Shown here: positions 38,991-49,947 of the stretch, in pieces
How the letters are laid out: each line of letters starts with the position of its first letter
Numbering within the stretch: the first letter of the stretch is position 1
Source of the DNA: Flavobacteriales bacterium UBA6772
GTDB taxonomy: Bacteria; Bacteroidota; Bacteroidia; Flavobacteriales; Flavobacteriaceae
DNA: 64,000 nt
Assembly: GCA_905181765.1 (NCBI GenBank)
Contig: CAJIYW010000001.1
Location: forward strand, 248,001 to 312,000
Reading direction: 5' to 3'
Notes under the pieces: model-generated
What the model was told of the DNA's origin: nothing
Seen by the model: the letters and a program-made list of their open reading frames with translations, nothing else
The model's database searches: none
Translations under genes and position numbers: made by a program

Positions 38991-39021
38991 TTGATTAAAA
39001 TGATAAGTTTTACATTTGTAA
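38991..39021 (+). promoter_or_regulatory. Promoter and operator 5 of the XRE gene
   Basis: TTG (38991-38993), 17 bases, TACATTTG (39011-39018). The -7 box lies inside the operator TTACATTTGTAA (39010-39021), so a bound repressor would cover it. The XRE start codon is 18 bases downstream. Confidence 0.65.
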
Positions 39022-39038
39022 CACCTTAACATGTTACA

Positions 39039-39398
39039 ATGATAAACAGTAAAGATTTTACAGACAGATTAAAAAAAATGATGGAACACTATCAAATTTC
39101 GGCATCTATGTTCGCAGATAAGGTAGGTGTTCAGCGTTCTAGTATCTCTCATATACTTTCTGGAAGAAACAAACCAAGCTTAGATTTTGTTCTAAAAGTG
39201 ACTGCAGAATTTAAAGATGTTGATATTAAATGGTTATTGAATGGAATTGGAGTTTTTCCTATTGCTGAAGTTTCAGCGGAAAATAGCATAACCCCTACTC
39301 CTTCTATATTCGATTTAGAAAATAATTCACATATAAAAAAAATACAACGCATTGTTGTTTTTTATGCAGATGGCACTTTTGATGAATATCAGAAGTAA
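39039..39398 (+). CDS. XRE-family helix-turn-helix regulator
   Basis: 119-residue DNA-binding protein. The helix-turn-helix is ISASMFADKVGVQRSSISHILSGRNKPSLDFVLKV (about residues 20-55), followed by VDIKWLLNGIGVFP, which is common in flavobacterial XRE proteins. A short tail IVVFYADGTFDEYQK ends it. There is no peptidase or ligand domain. It is divergent from the M14 carboxypeptidase, and five copies of one inverted repeat lie between them, so it probably controls itself and the carboxypeptidase. Confidence 0.88.
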   Translation: MINSKDFTDRLKKMMEHYQISASMFADKVGVQRSSISHILSGRNKPSLDFVLKVTAEFKDVDIKWLLNGIGVFPIAEVSAENSITPTPSIFDLENNSHIKKIQRIVVFYADGTFDEYQK

Positions 39399-39403
39399 GA
39401 ATT

Positions 39404-39435
39404 AAAAGAGGCCTTCAGAGCAAAGCAGGCTTTTT
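39404..39435. terminator. Hairpin between the convergent XRE and radical SAM genes
   Basis: AAAAGAGGCCT and AGGCTTTTT form an imperfect stem 5 bases after the XRE stop, ending in a T run (39431-39435). It may serve the XRE gene and, weakly, the facing radical SAM gene. Confidence 0.5.
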
Positions 39436-39453
39436 AACTTGATATTTTTTACT

Positions 39454-41332
39454 TTAAGCTTTTTGAAGTGTTTTTTGTTTTAAGAATCCTTCTACTAAAT
39501 TATGTACCTGTGTTGTATGTGGTACTTTAAAGTTAAAATACTGTTCTAAAGGAATTTCAAACCCTTTATAATTTAAGTAATTATTTAAAGCAGTATTTAG
39601 GCCTTCGCTATACAAGTGGTGCTCTGCTCCTGTTGGGTCTTCATGATACAGATCATTTTCGGCAAAACCTTCAAACTTCGGACCTGTAATATTAATTTCA
39701 AATTCATCTGGATTTTTACCCACTGGACTATGGCTTGTGCAGGCAAATTGATGCCAAAAAGCAGATTGAATACAATTACTTTGAAACAACTGACGCACAA
39801 CTTCCAAAGAATCGATGGTTTCTTGCGCTGTTTCCGTAGGAAAACCAAACATCAAATACGCATGAACCATAATATTTTCATTAGAAAAAGCTTTGGTTAC
39901 TCTTGCTACTTGTGCAATGTCTACTCCTTTTTTCATCTTTTCCAATAATCTATCAGAAGCAACTTCTAAACCTCCAGTTACTGCAATACAGCCAGATTTA
40001 GATAATAAAGCACAAAGTTCTGGAGTAAATGTTTTTTCAAAACGAATGTTCGTCCACCAAGTAATATAAACCTTCCTTTCAATTAAGGTATTCGCCAAAG
40101 CTCTAAGCATTTTTGGGGGAGCGGCTTCATCCACAAAATGAAAACCAGTAATATCCGTTTCTGATATTATCTTTTCAATTTTATTTACCAAATCATCTGC
40201 TGTTGTATTTTGGTAATTCCCTATGTAATCCAGGGTAACGTCACAAAAAGAACATTGTTTCCAATAGCAACCGTGAGAAATAGTTAATTTATTCCATTTT
40301 CCATCAGACCACATTCTATGCATGGGATTCATAACATCTAAAAAAGATAAATATTTATCTGTTGGCAATCCTATATAACTAGGAGCTGGTAAATTTCTGT
40401 GATGAAATATGGTGTTTGGTATTTTATTAGCATACACCACAGTATTATCTCTGCAGATATAAGTTCTTTCTAAAGCATCCTCTCCCAATTTTCCATCTAA
40501 GAAAATCTCGTTATTTTTAATAACGGACCTTCACCATCATCTAAAGTTATGAAATCTATAAAATTGAAAATTCTAGGATCTGACAGACGTCTTAGTTCAG
40601 TGTTGCAATAACCACCGCCCATTGCTATCTTTAATTTTGGGTTTTTTCCTTTATAAATTGAGCACATCTTAAAGCCGAAAATAAATTCCCTGGAAAAGGA
40701 ACAGTGAAACATATTAAATCATAGGTATCTTTTTGCAATTGTTCCGCTAACAAATACAACATTTCATCTTCTATTAACGTAGTCTCATATTGAAGATACG
40801 TATCAATAGTGTCAAAACTAGAGGCTGCTCTTGCCAATTGCTCTGCATAGCGAGTAAAAGAGAAAAACTCATCTACATTAGCGTTTATAAAATCTCCCAG
40901 CTCTTCTACAAAAAGTGTTGCAATATGTTTTGCCTTGTCTAAAATACCTAACTTTCCAAATTCGGTTGTTAAGTCTTTATCTAATTTTATGCGCCTATGG
41001 CCATGTGGTAAATAATCTTTATGCACAATTTGATACGCTGCTGTAACTTCTTGCACTCTCAAATAATTCATTACAGAATCTACCTTATTTATATATTCTT
41101 CTTTTTGACTATAAACTAAAGGCAAATCTTTATTACCAAGCATGTCTGCTTGCTTGAAAATAGCATCTATAAATTCTTTAGTAAACACAGCCGAAAACAG
41201 TGCTATACTTAAATCCATTTGCGTTGCTTTTACATCTTTAGAATCTAAAAAACCTTTGATGTATGCCGTTGCTGGGTATGCTGTATTTAACTGTGTAAAA
41301 GGTGGAGTTATTAAAAGTGTATTTACAGACAT
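39454..41332 (-). CDS. B12-binding-type radical SAM protein (frame interrupted twice)
   Basis: ~625-residue iron-sulfur enzyme. It starts MSVNTLLITPPFTQLNTAYP at 41332, the opening of the B12-binding-like domain. Frame breaks near 40655 (in an A6 run; coding resumes NPKLKIAMGGGYCNTELRRL) and near 40515 (resuming NNEIFLDGKLGEDAL). The radical SAM domain carries HGCYWKQCSFCD, three cysteines spaced CX4CX2C. FHFVDEAAPP, CIAVTGGLEV and HAYLMFGFPTET follow. The family includes methyltransferases and cyclases, and the substrate is unknown. Both shifts look like single-A losses. Confidence 0.83.
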
Positions 41333-41529
41333 AAAATAAATAAAGTGCAAAGATACTATCTGATTAACGAATAGTACTTAAAATTGTAATTGCTTTTTAT
41401 AGTTAGTCTTGAAGTATAGGATTTACAAAAAAAAAGTACTTCTTAAAACGATCTTTATGTATTAATTGAAGCTTCTGTCACTAAAATGATATCCTAAGAA
41501 GCATTGCCACTAGTTTCTGTAAAATAAAC

Positions 41530-43972
41530 TTATAATAAGCCCATCATTGCCTCTTTCACAATAGCAATATTTCTTTCTTTATTAGAATTTGCACTTTTTT
41601 GTTGTGCCTTAATAATGGTTCTCATTAAGTTAATAGCCACTTTATCGAAACTAAACTTTTTATACTGATTCCCTTTTACAACCATATCCTCTACTAAGTT
41701 CTGAATTGCTTGCATATTATTACTTTTAGAAATCCTTGAAAAAGCTTTTTCATACAATATTTTTGTTGCTCCTGCCCCCGATAAATACATTCCAGAAACT
41801 ACACTTTTTGCAATAAAAGGCAATTCTGTATCATCATTAGACTCTATAAAAATCTTAGTTAATGGTGTTGTTAATATTTCTCGCACCTCATCTGGTAGTG
41901 CTTTAGATTTTTTTATAGCCATACCTTTATCCACATAATACATGGCTACTAAAGACTTTCCTACTACTGCGTAAGACTTACTATTTAAGCCCTTAATAAA
42001 TATTTGTTTTAGCTCTGGATCTATTAATTTCCCTAAGGTCTCAATTGCAGCAGCTTGTACCAATGTTTTTTTATCAAATTTTGCTATTTGCATAATTTTA
42101 TTAATAGACATCTTTCTTTGAAAACTTATTAATTAAATCGATATTTTCAAGTGCTAAAACTCTTATTTTATATGAAGAATCATCTAAAGCATTTACAACT
42201 GCAGTAAAGGCATTTTTATCATCTTGTTTTTTTATAACCTCTAATAACGCTTCCTTTTTATGTGTATAATATTGAGCATTTTTTAGTTGAAAAATATACT
42301 CGCTTAATACCTTGTTTTCATTTAACTCACATAATAATACACCATCTGAATTTACTTGAATTAAAGTAGGTTGTATTTTAAAATCGAAGGTAAAAGAAGC
42401 ATCGTTATTTTCTATAAAAATGGTTTCTCTTCTAATCTTATTTCCCTCAAAAATATCTAAGGTTAAAGGGAATTGAAAATTTTGTGCTTGTAATTGTTGA
42501 ATGTTTACGGTTACTGTTTTTCTTAATTTATTGTAATCATAAGAAACATCAATTTTGGGATGGTTTGCTCCAAAATACCACTGATTAAAAAACCAATTTA
42601 AATCTTTACCTGTCACTTTCTCAAAAACTAAACGCAATTGATGCGCCTCTGCTGCCTTGTATTTATATTCGTTTAAATAGGTTTTAAGGCTTTCGAAAAA
42701 AGCTTCATCTCCTACATAATTCCGCAACATATGTAAAATAGCGCCTCCCTTGTTATAGCTTACCAAATCGAACATATCTTCTTTATCTAAATACTCAAAA
42801 CGAACCAGTTTTTTATCTGCTTCCTGTCCTTCTAAATAAAGTTTCACATTTTCATGCATGTGCATTTCTGCCGCTTCTTTTCCGTATTTATATTCTTGCC
42901 ATAAATATTCGCTATAATTTGCAAAAGACTCATTTAAAGTTAAGTTAGACCAGCTTTCTGAAGTAACTAAATTTCCAAACCAATGATGAAAAAGTTCGTG
43001 TGCTATGGTGTTTTCATGCGTATTAGCATCTATTAACTGACCGTCAGTTTGGTATGCTTGTTCGCCATGAACCACTGCTGTTGTGTTTTCCATAGCGCCA
43101 GAAACGTAATCTCTCACTACTATCTGACTATATTTATTCCAAGGAAATGCTACGCCTAATTTGTTTGAAAAAAATTCCATCATTTCTGGAGTATTACCAA
43201 AGATACCTTTAGCATACTTCGCATATTCTTTTTCTACATAATAATTTACTGCAATATCCTTATAGCTATCTTTTACAACCTCAAACGCTCCAACACCAAG
43301 AAAAACGAGATAAGGTGCATGTTTTTGATCCATTTTCCAATAATCTGTTCTGTTTTCTTTTTCTTTAGTCTGACTAATTAATTCGCCATTAGAAAGTGTT
43401 ACGTATTTATTAGGAACGGTAATATAGATTTCTTGTGTTGTCTTTTGATTGGGTGCATCTAAGGTAGGAAACCAGCAGCTACTGCCTTCGGTTTCACCTT
43501 GTGTCCAAATTTGTGTAGGTTTATTTTTGTCTGCACCATCTGCATTTATAAAATACAATCCTTTTGCAGATGTAATCGCATTACTGCCTTTTTCTTTCAC
43601 TTTTTCAGGTCTTGCGGTGTATTTAATGTAAATAGTAAATTTTTCTTCTTTGGTGTATTTCCTTGGTAACTTAACAGTTATTTTATAATCGTCATAGTCA
43701 TATAGTAGGGCTGTTCCTTTTAAAGAAATTTCATGAATTAACATGGCTTTTGCGTCTAAAACAAAGGTATTTGTTGCATAAAAATGAGGTTTTGCAGTAA
43801 CCCAAGCTTCTCCGTTTAATTGCTTTGCTTCAAAATTAAAATCAACTTTTAACTTGGTATGAATTAAAGTGTGTGTTTTTTCTCTTTCTGCTTGATATAT
43901 TGAATTATTTTGAGCAAAATTAATGGATGTAACTGCTACAAAAATAAATAAAAACCAATTTTTAAGTTTCAT
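41530..43972 (-). CDS. M1-family aminopeptidase, exported (frame interrupted)
   Basis: ~813-residue zinc aminopeptidase with a signal peptide (FLFIFVAVTSINFAQ). The substrate motif GAMEN is present. The zinc site is HELFHHW (His325, His329) with Glu348 in LNESFANY. The C-terminal HEAT-like helical part follows in another frame: the first frame stops at 42101 (after SKKDVY), and coding resumes INKIMQIAKFDKKTLVQAAAIETLGKL to 41530. The break at about 42110 fits one missing base. It removes N-terminal residues from peptides in the periplasm or outside the cell. Confidence 0.9.
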
Positions 43973-44123
43973 AAATACTATTTTCTTCTATCCTTCAAAA
44001 ATACTAATTAAGAAGATACAATAAGTTAATGAGCAGTTAAAATCAAAAAATATACTTAAATAGACTGATGAAGTCCCAATTTTAAAAGAAATTGGAGCTT
44101 CATAATAGTTGAAACGTTTACTA

Positions 44124-44666
44124 TTATTTAGTAAACATTTTTGAAAATTGTTTTAATGCGGGATTCTCTTCGTTAAAATCCGTGCTACTTAAAGTTTCAA
44201 TAATTTTTAAGGGATTCATCTTTTTACCTAATAATCGAGCAACACCTACTCCAGTATTTTTACTATAGCCAAAAGCAATTACTTCATCTATATTTTCTGT
44301 GTCTCCAGAATAATACATGTTTACATTCATTCCTTTTACTTTCATAGACATTAAACTTTTATAAGCTTCATTTCCTTTAAAAATAGCGTTAAGTTTTTCT
44401 TTTTCTATCTCATAATCCGCAGTATTATCAGCTGTTTTAGGTAAGAATACAATATTTATTTTTTTGATACTTTTTATAGATCTCTTTATATCTTCTGATA
44501 CATCCGTTTTAGCAGAAAGTATTGAACTTACTGGTAAATCTCCGGTATAAAAGCCTTCTTTACCGCTAGTATCTACTAAATAACTTTGCAAAGATTTTTC
44601 ATTTTTACAAGAACATGTAAATAGTATTAATAAAAGTATAGAAGATAATACTGTTGTTGTTTTCAT
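44124..44666 (-). CDS. DUF4252 lipoprotein
   Basis: 180-residue lipoprotein (ILFTCSC lipobox). The pattern IKSIKKINIVFLPKT, KLNAIFKGNEAYKSLMSMKVKGMNVNMYYSGDTENIDEVIAFGYSKNTGVGVARLLG fits DUF4252. It is the last gene of a four-gene group (sigma factor, membrane protein, two DUF4252) typical of flavobacteria. The function is unknown, and it is likely a regulated periplasmic product of the ECF sigma factor. Confidence 0.85.
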   Translation of the reverse strand: MKTTTVLSSILLLILFTCSCKNEKSLQSYLVDTSGKEGFYTGDLPVSSILSAKTDVSEDIKRSIKSIKKINIVFLPKTADNTADYEIEKEKLNAIFKGNEAYKSLMSMKVKGMNVNMYYSGDTENIDEVIAFGYSKNTGVGVARLLGKKMNPLKIIETLSSTDFNEENPALKQFSKMFTK

Positions 44667-44727
44667 TGGTATTATTTTACAGGAAAAGCAGCGTTTAATA
44701 GCAACAACTTTTCAATATGTTTATAGA

Positions 44728-45234
44728 TTAATTTTGTGTAAACGTATCTGCTAAATCAGACATTTTAGTAATATCTATAACACCTGTTAAAGACATAATC
44801 ATAGATTTAGAGATTCCTTTTGACTGCTTATCAATCCCTTTTATAAACATTAAAACTTCACTTACGTATTCTTTGTTTTTTGTAGCTTTTACATAGATTT
44901 TTATTCTAGAATCATCTTCTTTAATGCGCATTAGCTCTGTTAAATTGTGTTTTTTAATAGCTGTATTTGTCATTATTTCCATTTTATCGGCAATAAAACT
45001 GTCATCTGTAGAAAACATTTTAAAGCTCTTCAAATCATTAATCATAGCAAAGATTTGCATTGCCTTATTGTCTTTCATTTTATCAGGATTAAATTTTGAT
45101 AAAAGCTCAAACATATCTTTGTTTACAACCACCATATCTACACCGTCCATATCCTCCAAAGTATCGAATAAAGATTGTGCACTTGTTACCATCGACGCAA
45201 CTGTTAATACTATTAATAGAATTATTTTTCTCAT
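44728..45234 (-). CDS. DUF4252 exported protein
   Basis: 168-residue protein with a cleavable signal peptide (IILLIVLTVASMVTSAQ). FDTLEDMDGVDMVVVNKDMFELLSKF, LKSFKMFSTDD and EVLMFIKGIDKQSKGI match DUF4252 and its neighbour at 44124-44666, of which it is a diverged paralogue lacking the lipid anchor. Separated from that gene by 61 bases and from the upstream membrane protein by 41. Confidence 0.85.
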   Translation of the reverse strand: MRKIILLIVLTVASMVTSAQSLFDTLEDMDGVDMVVVNKDMFELLSKFNPDKMKDNKAMQIFAMINDLKSFKMFSTDDSFIADKMEIMTNTAIKKHNLTELMRIKEDDSRIKIYVKATKNKEYVSEVLMFIKGIDKQSKGISKSMIMSLTGVIDITKMSDLADTFTQN

Positions 45235-45275
45235 AATCTTACTATTTACTTGGTTTTATTAGTTTTTTAATTGGT

Positions 45276-45704
45276 TTATTTTAATATTTTATTTATTGTG
45301 TTTTCATATGTATATAAAACAGCTACAGCTTGTTCTCCTTTTTTTAAGTTTGAAGATAATAAAGCTAAACCTTTACTTACTTGCACATATATTCTTTGAG
45401 CTTCTTTTCTTTGCTCATGTTTATCGTATTGTTGTTTACCAAAAAAGATGCTAACTAATAAAGCTATAGATGCAGCTGCAGAGAACCAAGTTAAGTTTCT
45501 CTTTTTCTTAGGGGCTAAGTTTATGGTTTTTTTAAACTGTTCTTCTTTTGCAGTAGCAAAATAATTAAATAAATATGCATATTCTTGCAAGTGTATTGCC
45601 ACATTACCTCCTGTAAAATAATTTTTTAAGGTTGCTTCTTCTTGCAAAGTAGTAGTTGCATCTAAATATTTTTCTACTAATTGTTCTATGTTAGCTAACT
45701 CCAT
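45276..45704 (-). CDS. Putative anti-sigma-like single-helix membrane protein
   Basis: 142 residues. The N-terminal soluble part (IEQLVEKYLDATTTLQEEATLKNYF) resembles the start of flavobacterial anti-sigma partners. A transmembrane helix (LTWFSAAASIALLVSIFFG) is followed by a lysine-rich external part. It overlaps the upstream ECF sigma gene by 14 bases, so co-translation is likely, and it may bind that factor. No zinc motif of known anti-sigma factors, so the role is inferred from context. Confidence 0.72.
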   Translation of the reverse strand: MELANIEQLVEKYLDATTTLQEEATLKNYFTGGNVAIHLQEYAYLFNYFATAKEEQFKKTINLAPKKKRNLTWFSAAASIALLVSIFFGKQQYDKHEQRKEAQRIYVQVSKGLALLSSNLKKGEQAVAVLYTYENTINKILK

Positions 45705-46200
45705 AGTTGTGATTTTTAGTTAATTGTTCTCTTATTTTTTTTCTTGCTCTAGATAATGCTACCCTCACTGCTGTTGGCTTCATATCTACCATTTTACAAA
45801 TCTCTTCAAAATCATATTCTTCAATATCTCTTAATTGAATAATAATCTTTTGTTGCTCTGGTAACTTTTCTATCAATACATGCACTTGGTTTACACTATC
45901 TTGATATTCAAGTTTTTTATCTAAAGACGTTTCATTTTCTTTATAATTACTGTGTACTAATGTTAAATTACTTGCCTGCTTAGATTTTAACCTATCATAA
46001 CAGTAATTCTTTGTCATTGTCATTGCAAAAGCTTCAACATTCTTATAACTAGCTATTTTTTCTTTACTTTTCCATAATTTAAAAAGTAGTTCTTGAGTAG
46101 CATCTTCTGCCTCTTCATTAGAAACTAACAATCTTTTTGCCAATCTAAACACCTTATCTTTAAATGGTAGAACAACTTTTAAAAAGTCTGATTGTTTCAT
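45691..46200 (-). CDS. ECF-type RNA polymerase sigma factor
   Basis: 169-residue sigma-70 family member. Region 2 reads RLAKRLLVSNEEAEDATQELLFKLWKSKE, and region 4 LPEQQKIIIQLRDIEEYDFEEICKMVDMKPTAVRVALSRARKKI. It heads the group sigma factor, membrane protein and two DUF4252 proteins. This group is common in Flavobacteriaceae and probably responds to an envelope signal. The start ATG at 46200 has no better alternative. Confidence 0.94.
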   Translation of the reverse strand: MKQSDFLKVVLPFKDKVFRLAKRLLVSNEEAEDATQELLFKLWKSKEKIASYKNVEAFAMTMTKNYCYDRLKSKQASNLTLVHSNYKENETSLDKKLEYQDSVNQVHVLIEKLPEQQKIIIQLRDIEEYDFEEICKMVDMKPTAVRVALSRARKKIREQLTKNHNYGVS

Positions 46201-46357
46201 TAGCGTTTCTTGCTTGATACTTCTTTAATTTCTCTTCTAAAATTAATAGATTTACAACAGTACGACGAGCAACAATTTAATTTGTTACACAAGTGCCTAA
46301 AAATAATACTAATTCTTTTTATATTGCGTTAGATTTAAATTAAATGTGTTCTCTAAT

Positions 46358-47833
46358 ATGAAAGAAATTATAAAAATTTGTGCGTGCGTACTCATACTAT
46401 TTTCCTGTTTAAATTGTTCTGATAAAATTAGTTCAATTCCTGCAGACATAGAAATAAATGATTTTGTTTGGAAAGGCATGAATGCTTATTATTATTGGCA
46501 GAGTGATGTGCCAAATTTAGGAGACGGACGTTTTTCTAACCAAGCTGAAATAAATAACTTTAGTGCTAGCTTTGAAACACCAGAAGATATTTTTGAATCG
46601 GTTCGTTTTCAACCAGGAATAGTAGACCGTTTTTCTTGGATTGTTGATGACTATGTAGCTTTAGAAAATGCATTTCAAGGCATTCGATTAAGCAACGGAA
46701 TGGAATTTAATTTATACACTAACCAAACAAATTCAAATAATGTTTATGGTGTTGTATATTACGTGATTCCCGGTTCAGATGCAGAAAAAAAAGGTGTTTT
46801 AAGAGGAATGGTTTTTAGTGAAATTAACAACACTCAAATCACGGTTTCAAACTATAGAGATTTATTAACAAACGCAGCTAGTGTTAATTACACGCTAAAC
46901 TTAGCCAATTTTAGTGCTGGAGATCCAATTTTAAATGGAACAGAAATTAATTTATCCAAAGAACAATTGCAAGAAAACCCTGTTGCTATTACAAAGGTTT
47001 TTAATGAAGGAAGTAAGAAAATTGGATACCTATTGTACAACCAATTTGCAAATTCTTTTGATGGACAGTTAAATGCTTCTTTTGGATATTTTAAGGAAGA
47101 AAATATTACCGATTTAATTATAGATTTGCGATACAACGGCGGAGGAAGCGTAAGAACAGCAACCTATTTAGCAAGTATGATTAACGGAACAAATACAGGT
47201 AAATTATTTTCTCAAGAAATATGGAACGAAAAAGTAATGAATGCAACAGCTCCAGAATATTTCTTAAATAATTTTACAAATCAAATTCTAAACACAGATA
47301 GTAACGGAACAATTCTTATAGATGAACCTATTAATAGTTTGTCTTTGCAGAAAGTTTATTTTATAATTTCTGAAGCTACTGCATCAGCTTCAGAGTTAAT
47401 AATAAACGGTATGAGACCTTATATTGATGTACGATTGGTAGGCACAAAAACAGTTGGAAAACAAGTAGGCTCTGTAACTTTATATGATTCTGATACTTTT
47501 AGCAGAAATGGCCCTAATTTAAACGCAAACCACACCTATGCAATCCAACCCATTGTGTTAGAAATTAAAAACGCAAACTCAGAAAACGATCCAGAAGGTT
47601 ATATAGCGGATGATTATTTACCCGAAAACTTTGGTAGAGAAGATGGTATTATTGATTTGGGTGTTTTAGGTTTTAAGACAGATCCTTTATTAAATACAGC
47701 AATTACTTCTATTATAGCTGGTTTTAAGTCTAACAAATCTATAAAATTCTCGTTTAGAGATAAACCACTTATGAATTCTAAATCTGAAGCCCTTTTTAGT
47801 CAAGAAATGTATATTGAAGAAATAAGGAATTAA
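46358..47833 (+). CDS. S41 C-terminal-processing-type protease, lipoprotein
   Basis: 491 residues from the ATG at 46358 (MKEIIKICACVLILFSC); an in-frame GTG at 46346 is less likely. Lipobox, then a PDZ-like region (YYVIPGSDAEKKGVLRGMVFSEINN), then the S41 core with LIIDLRYNGGGSVRTATYLASM. ISEATASASE holds the serine that acts with a later lysine (GTKTVGKQVG). It degrades or processes envelope proteins. The long helical N-terminal part (WKGMNAYYYWQSDVPNL) is usual for the Bacteroidota group. Confidence 0.88.
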   Translation: MKEIIKICACVLILFSCLNCSDKISSIPADIEINDFVWKGMNAYYYWQSDVPNLGDGRFSNQAEINNFSASFETPEDIFESVRFQPGIVDRFSWIVDDYVALENAFQGIRLSNGMEFNLYTNQTNSNNVYGVVYYVIPGSDAEKKGVLRGMVFSEINNTQITVSNYRDLLTNAASVNYTLNLANFSAGDPILNGTEINLSKEQLQENPVAITKVFNEGSKKIGYLLYNQFANSFDGQLNASFGYFKEENITDLIIDLRYNGGGSVRTATYLASMINGTNTGKLFSQEIWNEKVMNATAPEYFLNNFTNQILNTDSNGTILIDEPINSLSLQKVYFIISEATASASELIINGMRPYIDVRLVGTKTVGKQVGSVTLYDSDTFSRNGPNLNANHTYAIQPIVLEIKNANSENDPEGYIADDYLPENFGREDGIIDLGVLGFKTDPLLNTAITSIIAGFKSNKSIKFSFRDKPLMNSKSEALFSQEMYIEEIRN

Positions 47834-47850
47834 GATAGTTACAAAAATAA

Positions 47851-47877
47851 AAAAATCTAGCATTGCTAGATTTTTTT
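47851..47877 (+). terminator. Terminator after the S41 protease
   Basis: AAAAATCTAGC and GCTAGATTTTT form a perfect stem with a 3-base loop (ATT), followed by T. It lies 17 bases after the stop and ahead of the convergent patatin gene. Confidence 0.8.
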
Positions 47878-47912
47878 ATTAAAATTAAATTTCATGTACC
47901 TAATTTTGCTTC

Positions 47913-48846
47913 TTACATTTCTTTATCGGTAAGCACATCGGGTCTAAACTCACTCATTATTTCTTCATCTTTAGACTTGGCATATTTAAAACCAGATTTC
48001 CACCATTTTTTCATTAATTTTTTATCAAAAACCAAAGAATTTACAGTTAAAACAGTAGGTGTATAATATAAATTTAGTTTTATATCTTTATTAGACGCAG
48101 CTAGTTTGCCAATCGTAATATTGTGTCTTTCTACGTGAGTTAGCATAAAATCAAACACATCAAATAACAAAGAAAACGGATTGGAAGCAGGCAACCTGTT
48201 CAACTGCGTAACTTCTGTTTCTAGAATAATAGCATCAATTTCTGTTGCACCTCTTAAGATGGCTTCTCTAATGGGAATTAAAGAACCAAAACCACCGTCT
48301 GCATATTGGCAATGATCTTTTTCTAACAAACTCATAAATGGCACATAATTGCAAGAACCCCAAATCCAATCACAAAAATCTTCATAGGTACACTCTTTTA
48401 TAGATTTATATTCTATTTGATTTGTTGTTAAATTAGAAACCGTAACTACCACCTCTTTATGTGTAGCTTTAATTTTATCATACATTTCTTTAGTAACCTC
48501 TCTTTTAATTAATGCACGTAAATTTTTGCTTTCTCCAAAAGTTTTTCTACCATTTAAAAAGTTCCAAAACGTATTTAAATGATTAATGCTTATTACTTTT
48601 TCTCCGGCAATTTTCTTAATTTTAAAAGGATTGTTACTAAAAATAGTTTTCTGGTTTACATTGGTATATAGCTCTTTTAATTCGGACTAACATTCCTAGT
48701 GCTAAATGAGAAACCATTAAACTTCCCGTAGAAGTTCCTATAAATAAATCATACTTTTTATTTTTATTTTGCATAAGATATTGCGCAACACCACCTGCAA
48801 ATGCCCCCTTACTTCCACCCCCAGAAATTACCAATGCTTTTTTCAT
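47913..48846 (-). CDS. Patatin-like phospholipase (frame interrupted)
   Basis: ~310-residue serine lipase. It starts MKKALVISGGGSKGAFAGG (oxyanion hole), then IGTSTG with the nucleophile Ser39. The frame breaks near 48675 where an extra A (AAAA for AAA) would account for it. Coding resumes ELYTNVNQKTIFSNNPFKIKKIAGEK and continues to YADGGFGSLIPIREA, which holds the dyad aspartate. No signal peptide, so it is likely cytoplasmic or injected. It acts on membrane phospholipids by family. Confidence 0.85.
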
Positions 48847-48891
48847 TTTGTAGTATGATTTGATTACTTTAGTGGTATAAAAATATTAAAA

Positions 48892-49932
48892 ATGAAAAGA
48901 ATATTCCCACTTATTTTCACTTTCCTTTTTTTAATTGGGTGTATTCAAGAATATCAACCAAGAAATATAGAAAAAGTAACTATTAAAACAATTAAAATAG
49001 ACAGCTCTAGCATTAGAGCAATGGTTGTGACAGGTCACGAAAGTATGTCTTATGCTGCCTCTAACGGTACTATTTGTTTTACTGCAAATAATGGTGTGCT
49101 TTGGCATACTTTAAAAATTAGATATCAAGACAGTGTTATTCCCCATTTTAGAAGCCTTGCTTATAATGGTGCAGATTATTTTGCTTTGTCTATTGGTAAC
49201 CCTGCATTATTGTATAAGATTTCTAATGGTGCAGCATCTTTGCAGTATTTTGAAGAAGATGAAAACGTATTTTATGATGCGCTCACTTTTTTTGAAGACA
49301 ATACCCACGGAATTGCCGTTGGAGACCCTACAGAAAACTGTGCTTCAATAATTATAACAAAAGACAGTGGAGAAACCTGGAATAAAATTCCTTGCGAAAA
49401 TTTACCGAAATTTAGCAAAGATGAAGCTTTCTTTGCAGCTAGCAATACCAATATAAAAACAATAGGAAGCACCGTTTGGATTGCTTCTGGAGGAAGTAAG
49501 GCAAGAGTTTTAAAATCTACAAATTATGGCAAAACATGGCAGATTTTTGAGACTCCAATAATTCAAGGTAATGGGCCACAAGGAATTTATTCTATTGATT
49601 TTTATAATGAAAATAACGGAATTATAATTGGTGGAGATTATTCAGAGCCCTTAAAAAATAAAGCAAATAAAGCTGTTACTGCAGATGGCGGTAAAACATG
49701 GACGTTAATTGCAGACAATCAAAATCCTAATTATAAAAGTTGTGTGCAATATGTTCCTAATACAAACGGACAAGAAGTTTTTGCTGTAGGTAAAACAGGA
49801 ATTTCATTTTCTAATAATGGTGGAATAACTTGGAAAGAAGTTTCTAAAGACGCATATTATGCAATAAAGTTTTTAGATAAAAATACGGCTTGGTTAAGCG
49901 GACATGAAAAAGTTGGAAAATTAAAATTGTAA
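48892..49932 (+). CDS. BNR/Asp-box propeller lipoprotein (Ycf48-like)
   Basis: 346-residue lipoprotein (LFLIGC lipobox). It contains several Asp-box repeats: KDSGETWNKIP, STNYGKTWQIF, TADGGKTWTLI and NNGGITWKEV, consistent with a beta-propeller. AVGDPTENCAS, ASGGSKARVL and GGDYSEPLKNK recall Ycf48-like/photosystem II assembly-type proteins that are common in non-photosynthetic Bacteroidota. Likely exposed on an envelope face. Its ligand is unknown. PepT follows after 15 bases. Confidence 0.82.
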   Translation: MKRIFPLIFTFLFLIGCIQEYQPRNIEKVTIKTIKIDSSSIRAMVVTGHESMSYAASNGTICFTANNGVLWHTLKIRYQDSVIPHFRSLAYNGADYFALSIGNPALLYKISNGAASLQYFEEDENVFYDALTFFEDNTHGIAVGDPTENCASIIITKDSGETWNKIPCENLPKFSKDEAFFAASNTNIKTIGSTVWIASGGSKARVLKSTNYGKTWQIFETPIIQGNGPQGIYSIDFYNENNGIIIGGDYSEPLKNKANKAVTADGGKTWTLIADNQNPNYKSCVQYVPNTNGQEVFAVGKTGISFSNNGGITWKEVSKDAYYAIKFLDKNTAWLSGHEKVGKLKL

Positions 49933-49947
49933 AAAAGTTGAATACCA

